DNA of 32,521 nt from contig JAATGJ010000104.1 in assembly GCA_015654695.1 (NCBI GenBank), forward strand, positions 1-32,521, written 5' to 3'. Below are positions 1-7,494 of this stretch, one piece after another; the first letter of the stretch is position 1; each line of letters opens with the position of its first letter. The stretch is from Chitinophagales bacterium (GTDB lineage: Bacteria > Bacteroidota > Bacteroidia > Chitinophagales > Chitinophagaceae). The translations under genes and the position numbers were made by a program. The notes beneath the pieces were generated by a model. That model was not told where the DNA came from. It did not search any database and worked only from the letters and a program-made list of their open reading frames with translations.

Positions 1-1
1 T

Positions 2-127
2 GAAATGCTACAAATAATGAGTGCTTCGCTTTTTGACAAAGCACCCTTAAATGAGTTATTGCAAAGCCCTATCTATAAGAATGTCAAAGAACAAAAATGC
101 GAACAATTAAAAATTGAACTAATTTAA
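2..127 (+). CDS. 3' end of a CDS from outside the window, probably an IS4-family transposase (partial)
   Basis: An open frame runs from the first bases of the window to a TAA at 125-127, giving 41 residues. It contains LQIMSASLFDKAPLNELL, which resembles from memory the C-terminal tail of IS4-family transposases of Bacteroidota (the pattern LQIxSxSLFDKxPLxxLL). The stop is followed at 128-140 by CGGGACACTAATG, which could be part of the element's right terminal inverted repeat, just before the convergent panB stop at 160. The catalytic DDE domain lies outside the window, so the family call rests on about 20 residues plus recall. It could instead be the end of another protein. Confidence 0.45.
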   Translation, partial: EMLQIMSASLFDKAPLNELLQSPIYKNVKEQKCEQLKIELI

Positions 128-159
128 CGGGACACTAATGAAAAGGTATTTAAAAACGA

Positions 160-975
160 TCAGTATTGTTCCTGGTCATTCGGAAAGTCAAGCGACTTTA
201 CATCTTTAATATATTGCTGAACAGCCCCGGTAACCTGTTCGTTCATATTGAGGTACTGTCTTAAAAACCGCGGTTTGAATTCTGTATTGATGCCCAGCAT
301 ATCATGCATGACCAATACCTGTCCATCGCAAAATTTACCGGCGCCAATACCAATAGTTGGAATGGTCAGGCTTTTACTCACCCCTTTTGCCAATGATGCC
401 GGGATCTTTTCCAATACAATAGCGAAAGCGCCGGCTTCCTGCAGCAGCAAAGCATCTTTCTTCAACTTATCAGCTTCCGATTTTTCGGTAGCCCTTACTA
501 CATAGGTGCCGAATTTATTAATGGATTGAGGCGTTAGTCCCAGATGTCCCATCACCGGGATACCCGCACTCACGATCTTTTTTACAGAATCAATCACTTC
601 TTCACCGCCTTCCAGTTTCACTGTATGCCCGCCGCTTTCTTTCATAATACGAATAGCGGATGCCAGGGCGATCTCGGAGTTGGACTGATAATAACCGAAA
701 GGAAGGTCAACGACAATCAAAGCCCTTTGCCTCGCCCTTACAACGCTCTGTGCGTGATAGATCATCTGATCCAACGTGATCGGAAGGGTAGTGGTGTGAC
801 CAGCCATTACATTACTGGCGCTGTCGCCTACCAATATGATATCAATACCGGCAGCATCAAAAATTTGAGCGAAAGAATAATCATACGCCGTGATCATAGA
901 TATCTTTTCACCGGCAATCTTCATCTTCTGGATGGTATTGGTAGTGACCTTTTTTATTTCTTTGGCAACAGACAT
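160..975 (-). CDS. panB: 3-methyl-2-oxobutanoate hydroxymethyltransferase (ketopantoate hydroxymethyltransferase)
   Basis: PanB transfers a hydroxymethyl group from 5,10-methylene-tetrahydrofolate to 2-oxoisovalerate, giving ketopantoate in pantothenate and CoA synthesis in the cytoplasm. The 271 residues counted from ATG 975 match the usual family length. Visible motifs are [10 protein letters not shown], the metal-binding VGDSAS (D51), VVDLPFG (D90), the VKLEGG strand, [12 protein letters not shown], and the catalytic glutamate in VLEKIPASL (E189). An upstream in-frame start at 1020 would add 15 residues and overlap the ppx end; ATG 975 (MSVAKEIKK) fits the family better. It is the last gene of a minus-strand series, 34 bases after ppx. 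panC lies at the other end of the same series; panD is not in the window. Confidence 0.93.
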   Translation of the reverse strand: MSVAKEIKKVTTNTIQKMKIAGEKISMITAYDYSFAQIFDAAGIDIILVGDSASNVMAGHTTTLPITLDQMIYHAQSVVRARQRALIVVDLPFGYYQSNSEIALASAIRIMKESGGHTVKLEGGEEVIDSVKKIVSAGIPVMGHLGLTPQSINKFGTYVVRATEKSEADKLKKDALLLQEAGAFAIVLEKIPASLAKGVSKSLTIPTIGIGAGKFCDGQVLVMHDMLGINTEFKPRFLRQYLNMNEQVTGAVQQYIKDVKSLDFPNDQEQY

Positions 976-1009
976 AGAAAATTTTGCAATATTAAAATTG
1001 AGAGACTGT

Positions 1010-1906
1010 TTAAATAACAATTTCGCTTAGCCGTACTTCTTCGTACAAGGTATGGATCAAACCATCAGCTAAACCGATCTTTGGAACAAATATTTCTTCC
1101 GTATCGGTCCAGCGCATCACATTAATATAAATGAGTAAAGCCGGAACAATTACATCGGCCCTGTCTTCGCGAAACTTATAAATACTTATACGCTGCGCAA
1201 GAGTCATGGCATTAAATTCTTTGTAATAGTCCCGCAATAGCTCCAACGAAAGCGGTTTGCCATCTTTTCTTTTTGAAATAGAAAATATCTTATTGATATT
1301 GCCCCCGGAACCAATCGCCGTTACATGAGGATAGCCTTTTGTCTTTGTTTTAATGAATTCTTTCATAGCATCCCAGTGCGCTTCTGTCACCTGGTTTTTC
1401 AGTAAGCGTATAGTGCCAATATTAAAAGATTCCTTAAAGACCAGTTTGCCATCACTGAAAAAAGTAAGTTCAGTGCTGCCACCACCCACATCTATATAGA
1501 GATAAGATTCTTCCACAGCCAGGTTTTCGGCAATATGGTTTTCATAAATGAATGATGCTTCTTCCTGTCCGCTGATAATGCTGATCTCAATACCGGTCTC
1601 CTTTTTTATACGCTTAATGATGGCTTCCCCGTTGACGGCATCCCGCATGGCGGAAGTGGCACAGGCCTTCAGATGTTTTACATCATAAATGTCCATCAAT
1701 AGTTTATACGACTTAATGGTTTTGATGATCTTTTCTTCTTTACCGGGAGATATTTCTCCTTTGTCAAATACATCAAAACCAAGGCGCAAAGGCACACGGA
1801 TCAGTGCGATCTTGATGAACTCTGGATTTTCCGGCGGCCCCGGAATCACATCACTTATCAATAATCTCGCTGCGTTACTTCCAATATCAATGGCTGCCAG
1901 TCTCAC
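1010..1906 (-). CDS. Ppx/GppA family phosphatase (exopolyphosphatase-like)
   Basis: This 298-residue protein belongs to the Ppx/GppA family of the ASKHA superfamily, which removes terminal phosphate from polyphosphate or from pppGpp. The N-terminal nucleotide-binding loop [10 protein letters not shown] lies at residues 7-16 and the second phosphate loop is DVGGGSTEL. At about 300 residues it is the short form, without the C-terminal HD-like domain of E. coli Ppx or GppA, so exopolyphosphatase and pppGpp phosphatase cannot be told apart from sequence. The start is GTG at 1906, inside the end of ppk1 (20-base overlap), which places polyphosphate synthesis and breakdown under coupled translation. 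Starting any later would remove the first phosphate loop. Confidence 0.88.
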   Translation of the reverse strand: MRLAAIDIGSNAARLLISDVIPGPPENPEFIKIALIRVPLRLGFDVFDKGEISPGKEEKIIKTIKSYKLLMDIYDVKHLKACATSAMRDAVNGEAIIKRIKKETGIEISIISGQEEASFIYENHIAENLAVEESYLYIDVGGGSTELTFFSDGKLVFKESFNIGTIRLLKNQVTEAHWDAMKEFIKTKTKGYPHVTAIGSGGNINKIFSISKRKDGKPLSLELLRDYYKEFNAMTLAQRISIYKFREDRADVIVPALLIYINVMRWTDTEEIFVPKIGLADGLIHTLYEEVRLSEIVI

Positions 1907-3974
1907 GCGGGGTTAGTGTTTTCTTGTATAAAAAATTATAGGTCTCCACCTGGGAACGCACCTTCTTCCTCGTCGTCCTTACGTATTCATTATTCAATTC
2001 GTTATTCAGCCGTCTTGCCTTTACATTATCCTGCAACTGTATGTTCAATATATCTTTCAGTTCCTGTTTTATCTCTTCATCCCACACAGGACAGGTAGCT
2101 TCTACGCGATGGTCGAGGTTTCGCACCATCCAATCCGCCGAAGATATATAAACTTTCTCTTTGCCTTTGTTGTGAAATACCCACACCCGTGCATGCTCAA
2201 GGTATTCATCTACTATACTAACGGCCCTGACAGGTTTCCGGAATTTTTTATTTTCGGAAACCATGCAAAAAATACCACGAACAATTAGTTTGATCGGTAC
2301 GCCTGCCCGGGCGCCCTCGTAGAGTTTTTGTATCATTCCTTCATCGGAAAGAGAATTCATTTTCAGGATCATTCCCGATGGCTTGTTTTTTTGTGCCTGC
2401 TTTATTTCTTCATCTATCAGTTTATATATCTCTTTGCGGACTATATGCGGGCTTGGAAGAATAGTATCACAGCTTTTCAGGAAATGCCCGCCGGTTTTAG
2501 GTTGTTCCAGGAAATTAAATATCCTGTTTATATCCGCCATGATCCGTTGATTGGAAGTAAGCAGGCAATGATCAGCATATACCCTGGCAGTTCTTTCATT
2601 AAGGTTGCCGGTACTTACAAACCCGTAATTGACATGTTTATCTTTTACTTTTTTCCTGATGATACATATTTTGGAATGTACTTTCATGTCGGGTATCTCT
2701 ACCAATACCCTGACACCTTCATCTTCCAGCCGTAGCTTCCATTCCAGGTTGGCTTCTTCTTCAAACCTGGCACGCAGTTCTAACATAACTACCACCTGTT
2801 TGCCATTGCGTGCCGCGTTGATAAGCGAATTAATAATTCTTGATTGCTGCGCCAGCCTGTAGCAGGTAATTTTAATCGTGGTTACATCAGGATCAAAAGC
2901 GGCTTCCCGTATAAGGTCAATTATCGGGGCGAAAGAATGGTATGGAAAATGAAGCATCACATCCTTTTGTAATACCACGTCTGAAATACGGTTCTCTACG
3001 AACAGCGGATGATCAAATGGTTTTTTACGGCTGCGTTTTTCTTTAAATACCTGGTCAGGAAAATCCATAAAATGACGAAAGTTGTGAATGCGTCCTCCCG
3101 GTATCAGGTTATCTCTTTTTGTCAAATGCAAACGAAGTATAAGGTATTCCAGCAATCCCGGGTCCATTTCACGGTCATATACAAAACGAACAGGCTTTCC
3201 TTTGCGGCGGTTACGAATGCCTTTTTCTAACCGTTGTATGATATTGGTGGAAATATCACTGTCAATATCAATCTCTGCATCTCTTGTTACTTTAAAAATA
3301 TGCGATTGGTACTGATCATAACCAAAGAAAGAAAATATATCAGGCAGGTTGAAGCGGATGATATCCTCCAGCAATATAATATGATGTTCCTCCGGTGGGG
3401 AAGGGAGTAGTATAAACCGGCCAAGTACCCGGCTCGGCACTTCGATCAGTGCATACTTTCTGTTCAACGCGCTTTCCTTTTTCCACATTACTACAGCGAG
3501 ATAAATAGATTTATCCCGCAGGTTGGGAAACTCCGGTATATTCTCGATCATTAGCGGAATAATATTCGGACTTACCTCTTCATCATAGTAATTACGGACA
3601 AATTCCTGTTGATGTACGGTGAGTTCTTTTTCTGTTTTGAGAAATATTTTCTGTTCGTTCAATTGTTGCAGCACATCTTCCCATATACTGGCGAATTCAC
3701 TTTGCTGGTTCAATACGATCATCTGTATTTCATCCAATATCTGTTGTGGATCAGTTTCCAGGTGCATATTGGCTTTGCTGCCCACCTGTATCATCCGCTT
3801 CAGGGTAGCTACACGTACGCGGAAAAATTCATCCATGTTATTGGAGAAGATGCCAAGAAAACGTATCCGCTCTTTTAAAGGAACAGCGGTATCCGCCGCT
3901 TCCTGCAATACACGGGCATTGAAAGAAAGCCAGCTTACATCCCTTGCTATCGTTTTACGCTTTACCTGGTTCAT
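1887..3974 (-). CDS. ppk1: Polyphosphate kinase 1
   Basis: PPK1 reversibly polymerises the gamma phosphate of ATP into inorganic polyphosphate. The 695 residues match the full four-domain enzyme. The N-terminal domain opens with DVSWLSFNARVL at residues 12-23. The phosphorylated histidine is H433 in KVHSK, and the second catalytic histidine is probably H594 in EYLEHARV. STGNLNE and SSADWMVRN are the usual phospholipase-D-like landmarks. E. coli has a histidine in YAHIGTGN where this protein has YGFVSTGN; that position is not the phosphorylated one. The gene overlaps the following ppx by 20 bases and starts 77 bases after rfaE2. The start at ATG 3974 (MNQVKRKTIARDVSW) fits the family. Confidence 0.95.
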   Translation of the reverse strand: MNQVKRKTIARDVSWLSFNARVLQEAADTAVPLKERIRFLGIFSNNMDEFFRVRVATLKRMIQVGSKANMHLETDPQQILDEIQMIVLNQQSEFASIWEDVLQQLNEQKIFLKTEKELTVHQQEFVRNYYDEEVSPNIIPLMIENIPEFPNLRDKSIYLAVVMWKKESALNRKYALIEVPSRVLGRFILLPSPPEEHHIILLEDIIRFNLPDIFSFFGYDQYQSHIFKVTRDAEIDIDSDISTNIIQRLEKGIRNRRKGKPVRFVYDREMDPGLLEYLILRLHLTKRDNLIPGGRIHNFRHFMDFPDQVFKEKRSRKKPFDHPLFVENRISDVVLQKDVMLHFPYHSFAPIIDLIREAAFDPDVTTIKITCYRLAQQSRIINSLINAARNGKQVVVMLELRARFEEEANLEWKLRLEDEGVRVLVEIPDMKVHSKICIIRKKVKDKHVNYGFVSTGNLNERTARVYADHCLLTSNQRIMADINRIFNFLEQPKTGGHFLKSCDTILPSPHIVRKEIYKLIDEEIKQAQKNKPSGMILKMNSLSDEGMIQKLYEGARAGVPIKLIVRGIFCMVSENKKFRKPVRAVSIVDEYLEHARVWVFHNKGKEKVYISSADWMVRNLDHRVEATCPVWDEEIKQELKDILNIQLQDNVKARRLNNELNNEYVRTTRKKVRSQVETYNFLYKKTLTPRETGSH

Positions 3975-4051
3975 AGAAAATAATATTCGTCATGGATATT
4001 AATAAAATTAAAGAACAACAATATGGCAGCGTATTAAGTTTTGGTAACCCG

Positions 4052-4543
4052 TTAGTCTTTCCTGATCTGGTTGATAAGGCTGGTAGTGGAAAAACCTTCC
4101 AGTATAGGGTTAATGACAACCCGGCCGCCATTCGTTATTACTTCTTTTGCCCCTGCTATTTGTTCCACCGTATAGTCACCGCCTTTAACAAGTACGTCCG
4201 GCATTACCAGGTTTATCAGCTCCAGGGGTGTATCCTCTTCAAAAATAACAACAGCGTCAACGATCAATAAAGAAGCCAGCAGCAATGCCCTTGAGTCCTG
4301 GCCATTCACCGGGCGGCTGTCTCCCTTTAATCTTTTGACGGACGCGTCCGCATTTAACCCGACAATAAGATAGTCGGCTTCTTTAGCCGCCTGAGAAAGT
4401 GAAAAAATATGACCGGCATGAAGAATATCGAATACTCCATTCGTGAATGCGATTTTTTTGCCGGTTACCCTCCATTGCACTGTACGCTGAAGAGCCTGGG
4501 GAAAAGAAAGTATTTTACTGGAAATAAAATCAACCTGTTTCAT
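4052..4543 (-). CDS. rfaE2: D-glycero-beta-D-manno-heptose 1-phosphate adenylyltransferase-like nucleotidyltransferase
   Basis: This 163-residue cytoplasmic enzyme corresponds to the separate C-terminal domain of HldE/RfaE, which transfers AMP from ATP to heptose 1-phosphate during ADP-heptose synthesis for lipopolysaccharide core. The cytidylyltransferase signature is clear: FTNGVFDILHAGH at residues 33-45 contains the HxGH motif (H42, H45), followed by GLNADASVKRLKGDSRP and a C-terminal GFSTTSLI block that helps bind nucleotide. No heptokinase domain (HldE domain I) is in the window, so the sugar substrate is inferred from family membership. It starts 14 bases after the upstream membrane protein gene, which suggests one transcript. 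Confidence 0.85.
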   Translation of the reverse strand: MKQVDFISSKILSFPQALQRTVQWRVTGKKIAFTNGVFDILHAGHIFSLSQAAKEADYLIVGLNADASVKRLKGDSRPVNGQDSRALLLASLLIVDAVVIFEEDTPLELINLVMPDVLVKGGDYTVEQIAGAKEVITNGGRVVINPILEGFSTTSLINQIRKD

Positions 4544-4557
4544 CCAACATATTTTTA

Positions 4558-5571
4558 TTAAGACAATGGCTGCAACTTCTTTTTATTGTACCAGGGCAGG
4601 GCCGCAAAACTAAATAAACCACCTAATACAATGACTGCTGTATTAGCCAGCCATAACAACCACCCGAAAGCAAGCGCAATCCCGGGCTGCAGGTTATAGA
4701 TCATCATACATCTTTCTATAAGAAATGCATAACCCCCGATACCACCGGGTGTAATGATCATACCCACACTGCCGGCAGATAAAACAGTAAAGGCTTCATT
4801 AATGCCATAGTGTTCTGTTTCCCGCATGCTATAAAATCCTATATAGCCGCCAAACAAGTAAAGACTCCAGATCAATATGGTATAAAGTATGAATGCTTTT
4901 CTTTTTTTCAGATGTTGAATGGCGCTGACGCCTTCCCATATCCTTTGCCCGATCCTTTTGATAATCGCTGCAAGATCTTTTAAACTTTTCTTTTTAATAA
5001 ACATCCATGCGGCAACAGCCAATACTGCTACTCCCAGCATGATCAGCATGATGAGGTTCCCGGATATATTTTTACTTTCTTCCTCTGCTGCGCCATTGAA
5101 AACTTTATCCATCAACTGACCATACAGCCCGGGTTGCATAATCAATGTAATGGCAAATACAATCAATAAGCTGATAGCATCTATCAATCGTTCCAGGATG
5201 ATAGTGCCCACTAACTTATCAGCCGGCACTTTTTCATAGCGGGCCAGTACGGTACATTTTAATACCTCTCCAAGCCGGGGCAAAGCCTGGTTAGCAAGAT
5301 AACCGATCATTACTGCAAAAAAAGTATTGGCTTTTGTTGGTTTGAACCCGAGTGGTTCGATCAATAGCCGCCAGCGTAATGCCCTTATATAATGGCTGAG
5401 AAATAAAACAATAAACACCGGCACGATCAGGTAGTACCTTATATTGCTGAGGGCGGCCCGTATCTGCGAGCGGTCTTCTTTACCCAGATCCTTTACAGAC
5501 CACCATACCAAAAAAATACCGATCGAAAAGAAAAACAGGTATTGAAGTATGGTGCGGAGCCGTTTGTTCAT
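4558..5571 (-). CDS. Lysylphosphatidylglycerol synthase TM-domain / UPF0104 family membrane protein
   Basis: This 337-residue polytopic inner-membrane protein has about eight hydrophobic segments: near residues 8-26, 47-61, 83-98, 128-147, 172-190, 227-249, 263-285 and 298-325. Family landmarks are ALRWRLL, RLGEVLKC (the conserved R-x-GE) and the ILERLIDAISLL helix. It matches the flippase-like membrane domain of the LPG synthase/UPF0104 family but has no soluble aminoacyl-transferase domain, so it should not make lysyl-PG. Members are proposed to handle lipids or lipid-linked sugars, but this one's substrate is unknown. It lies between panC and rfaE2 on the same strand. The rfaE2 neighbour hints at envelope glycolipid metabolism, which is inference. 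Confidence 0.82.
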   Translation of the reverse strand: MNKRLRTILQYLFFFSIGIFLVWWSVKDLGKEDRSQIRAALSNIRYYLIVPVFIVLFLSHYIRALRWRLLIEPLGFKPTKANTFFAVMIGYLANQALPRLGEVLKCTVLARYEKVPADKLVGTIILERLIDAISLLIVFAITLIMQPGLYGQLMDKVFNGAAEEESKNISGNLIMLIMLGVAVLAVAAWMFIKKKSLKDLAAIIKRIGQRIWEGVSAIQHLKKRKAFILYTILIWSLYLFGGYIGFYSMRETEHYGINEAFTVLSAGSVGMIITPGGIGGYAFLIERCMMIYNLQPGIALAFGWLLWLANTAVIVLGGLFSFAALPWYNKKKLQPLS

Positions 5572-5638
5572 TTTACCGAAAATAAGCCTATGTGTTTAAA
5601 TCGCAAAGCAGTAAGGAATAGTTAACAACAATACTATA

Positions 5639-6508
5639 TTATTCGTTGAGCAAAAGATTATCAATTAATCTTACCTCATGCAAAAAGACTGCTGTCAATG
5701 CTACCAGTTTTTGTTTTCCGTCCCACCCGGTAGCTTCCGGGTCGTTGATTATTTGCAGGGTAGCAGCATCAGCGATTTCAATATAATCGGGTTTGAAACC
5801 CTTCGCTACCAGTTTTGCAGAAGCCTTTGCTTTCAATTCATGTAAACTGCCCTTAGTTAAATTCTCTTTTATAAAAGTCAGCGTTTGGTAAATGGCCGGG
5901 GCTATTTCTCTTTCTTCTTTATTCAACCGCATATTGCGGCTGCTCATGGCAAGGCCATCTGGTTCACGGAGCGTAGGGCAGATGTTAGTGATGATAGAAT
6001 CCTTTTTGCCCATTAGCTCCGTCAGCTTTGCGATCACCATACATTGCTGATAGTCCTTCTGGCCCAGGTATAAATTACCAGGTCTGACAATATCCAGCAA
6101 CCGGTCCATTACTTTGCAAACTCCCTGGAAATGGCCGGGCCGGTATTTGCCTTCCAGTATCGTTTCCAGGTAACCAAGATCATAATATTCTTTGGCTGGT
6201 GATCCTGCCGGGTATATTTCTTCTACCGATGGAAGGAATAAAACACTACAGCCCGCTGTCTCCAGCATCAATATATCTTTTTCAATAGTAACCGGGTATT
6301 TTTCAAAATCCTTGGGGTCATTAAACTGGGCAGGGTTCACGAAAATACTTGATACAGTTATTGCATTAGCTTTCCTACTGCTTTCAATAAGAGAGAGATG
6401 TCCCTCGTGAAGGGCGCCCATAGTAGGAGCAAACCCGATCGTATGACCTTTTTGTTTCAGGCGGGTAAGGTATTGCTGCAGACCGGCCACTTTTTTAAAT
6501 AAAATCAT
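5639..6508 (-). CDS. panC: Pantothenate synthetase (pantoate--beta-alanine ligase)
   Basis: PanC condenses pantoate with beta-alanine at the cost of ATP, the last step of pantothenate synthesis in the cytoplasm. The 289 residues match the family. The sequence shows PTMGALHEGH (residues 28-37; HxGH-type ATP site with H34 and H37), IFVNPAQF, the pantoate-binding GQKDYQQ (149-155) and REPDGLAMSSRN (181-192), which holds the KMSKS-like element. It is the first gene of the minus-strand series and is divergent from the glycogen-synthase-like gene across a 103-base spacer with promoter-like boxes for both directions. panC beside a short glycogen-synthase-like gene and a DUF4270 gene is, from memory, a recurring arrangement in Bacteroidota. 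Confidence 0.95.
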   Translation of the reverse strand: MILFKKVAGLQQYLTRLKQKGHTIGFAPTMGALHEGHLSLIESSRKANAITVSSIFVNPAQFNDPKDFEKYPVTIEKDILMLETAGCSVLFLPSVEEIYPAGSPAKEYYDLGYLETILEGKYRPGHFQGVCKVMDRLLDIVRPGNLYLGQKDYQQCMVIAKLTELMGKKDSIITNICPTLREPDGLAMSSRNMRLNKEEREIAPAIYQTLTFIKENLTKGSLHELKAKASAKLVAKGFKPDYIEIADAATLQIINDPEATGWDGKQKLVALTAVFLHEVRLIDNLLLNE

Positions 6509-6541
6509 AAAAGCAGGAAGTGTTTAAAATGAGAACAACTG

Positions 6542-6549
6542 CAAACTTA
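6542..6549 (-). promoter_or_regulatory. Putative -7 box for panC
   Basis: On the minus strand this reads TAAGTTTG, a full match to the Bacteroidota -7 consensus TAnnTTTG, 34 bases upstream of the panC start. No convincing TTTG -33 element lies at the expected distance, so the call rests on one box and position. Confidence 0.5.
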
Positions 6550-6568
6550 GCTATTCAGCAGAAAATAG

Positions 6569-6576
6569 TACCTTCG
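6569..6576 (+). promoter_or_regulatory. Putative -7 box for the glycogen-synthase-like gene
   Basis: TACCTTCG differs from TAnnTTTG at one base and lies 36 bases before ATG 6612. Together with the opposing box at 6542-6549 it would make the 103-base spacer a divergent promoter region. No clear -33 element was found. Confidence 0.33.
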
Positions 6577-6611
6577 CCATCTTTTTAAAAAGGAAATATA
6601 AAAAGGATAAC

Positions 6612-7427
6612 ATGTCTGGAAAAAAAAGAATCCTGTTTATTGCCAACGAAATGTCTCCTTACCTGGAGCTGACGGAATTTTCAGAAATCGTAAACAAACT
6701 GGCCATTAAAGCAAATGACAATGGATTTGAGGTCCGTTGCATCATGCCCCGTTTTGGGAGTATCAATGAGCGCCGTCACCGCCTGCATGAGGTAGTTCGT
6801 CTTTCAGGTATCAACGTATCGGTGGACAATGATGATATGCCCCTGCAGATCAAAGTAGCGTCATTACCCAGTGCCAGGTTACAGGTTTATTTTTTGGAAA
6901 ATGAAGATCTCTTCAGAAGAAAATACATTTTTCATGACGAGAATGAAAAATGGTATGATGATAATGGCCTCAGAACGATATTCTTTTGCAAAGGCGCGCT
7001 GGAAACAGTAAAGAAATTTGGATGGCCGCCTGATATTATCCATTGCAGTGGCTGGATGACGGGGCTTATTCCCGCTTACCTTAAGACAGTGTATAAAAAA
7101 GAACCGGTATTCTCTCACAGTAAGATCGTTTATACTATTGGACAGAATACTTTCAAGGAAAAGCTCGGCAGTGATTTTATCACCAAGGCGCTGATCCATC
7201 AATCCATGAAAGAAAAAGACCTGGAAGCCTTTAAAGATGCAAACAATACGGCCATGTTCCGAGGTGGCGCTACGTATGCAGACGCTATTACTTTTGGTGC
7301 GGAGAAAATTGATAAAAAACTGGTAGAGGAATTTTCAAAAGTGAGGGGGAAGAAGACCTTGCAGTATAATTCTGAGTCTGATTTAACAGACTATTTACAA
7401 CTGTATGGCGAACTTGCGGCCAGGTAG
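6612..7427 (+). CDS. Glycogen/starch synthase N-terminal-domain protein, probably not a working synthase
   Basis: This 271-residue protein resembles only the N-terminal Rossmann half (GT5 family) of bacterial glycogen synthase. It opens with ILFIANEMSPYLELTEFSEI, where true GlgA has SEM-P--KTGGLADV. The ADP-glucose-binding K-x-G-G-L motif is replaced by ELTEF, and the whole C-terminal GT-B domain, normally another 200 or so residues, is absent. DIIHCSGWMTGLIPAYLK corresponds to the GlgA DIVHAHDWHTGL region, with histidine and aspartate positions changed. Glycogen synthase activity therefore looks unlikely. The gene is divergent from panC and followed by the DUF4270 lipoprotein gene, an arrangement I recall from other Bacteroidota. 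Automatic annotation would probably call it glgA. Its function is unknown. Confidence 0.8.
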   Translation: MSGKKRILFIANEMSPYLELTEFSEIVNKLAIKANDNGFEVRCIMPRFGSINERRHRLHEVVRLSGINVSVDNDDMPLQIKVASLPSARLQVYFLENEDLFRRKYIFHDENEKWYDDNGLRTIFFCKGALETVKKFGWPPDIIHCSGWMTGLIPAYLKTVYKKEPVFSHSKIVYTIGQNTFKEKLGSDFITKALIHQSMKEKDLEAFKDANNTAMFRGGATYADAITFGAEKIDKKLVEEFSKVRGKKTLQYNSESDLTDYLQLYGELAAR

Positions 7428-7465
7428 GCTCACCCTTACCTTCTTCATAAATGAGGAGGGTAGAA
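7428..7465 (+). repeat. REP-like palindromic repeat, copy 1
   Basis: The element starts immediately after the TAG stop of the glycogen-synthase-like gene. It reads CTCACCCTTACCTTCTTC, then CATAAATG, then a GAGGAGGGT arm, an imperfect inverted repeat. It matches the copy at 10461, including the CATAAATG centre. It is open in the frame of the downstream DUF4270 gene, which creates a misleading upstream start at 7405. Confidence 0.7.
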
Positions 7466-7494
7466 ATAATCATCATCATCGTAATTTTCAACTT

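Noticed and set aside
544-1017. 157-codon frame on the plus strand opposite panB
   Set aside because: It is the complement of a clear panB coding region, with no recognisable motif of its own.
2629-3315. Several overlapping plus-strand frames opposite ppk1
   Set aside because: They are shadows of the ppk1 codons, rich in Ser, Phe and Cys, and lack any domain.
7405-7494. ATG-started N-terminal extension of the DUF4270 protein
   Set aside because: The 30 residues come from the REP-like repeat and would place the signal peptide internally.
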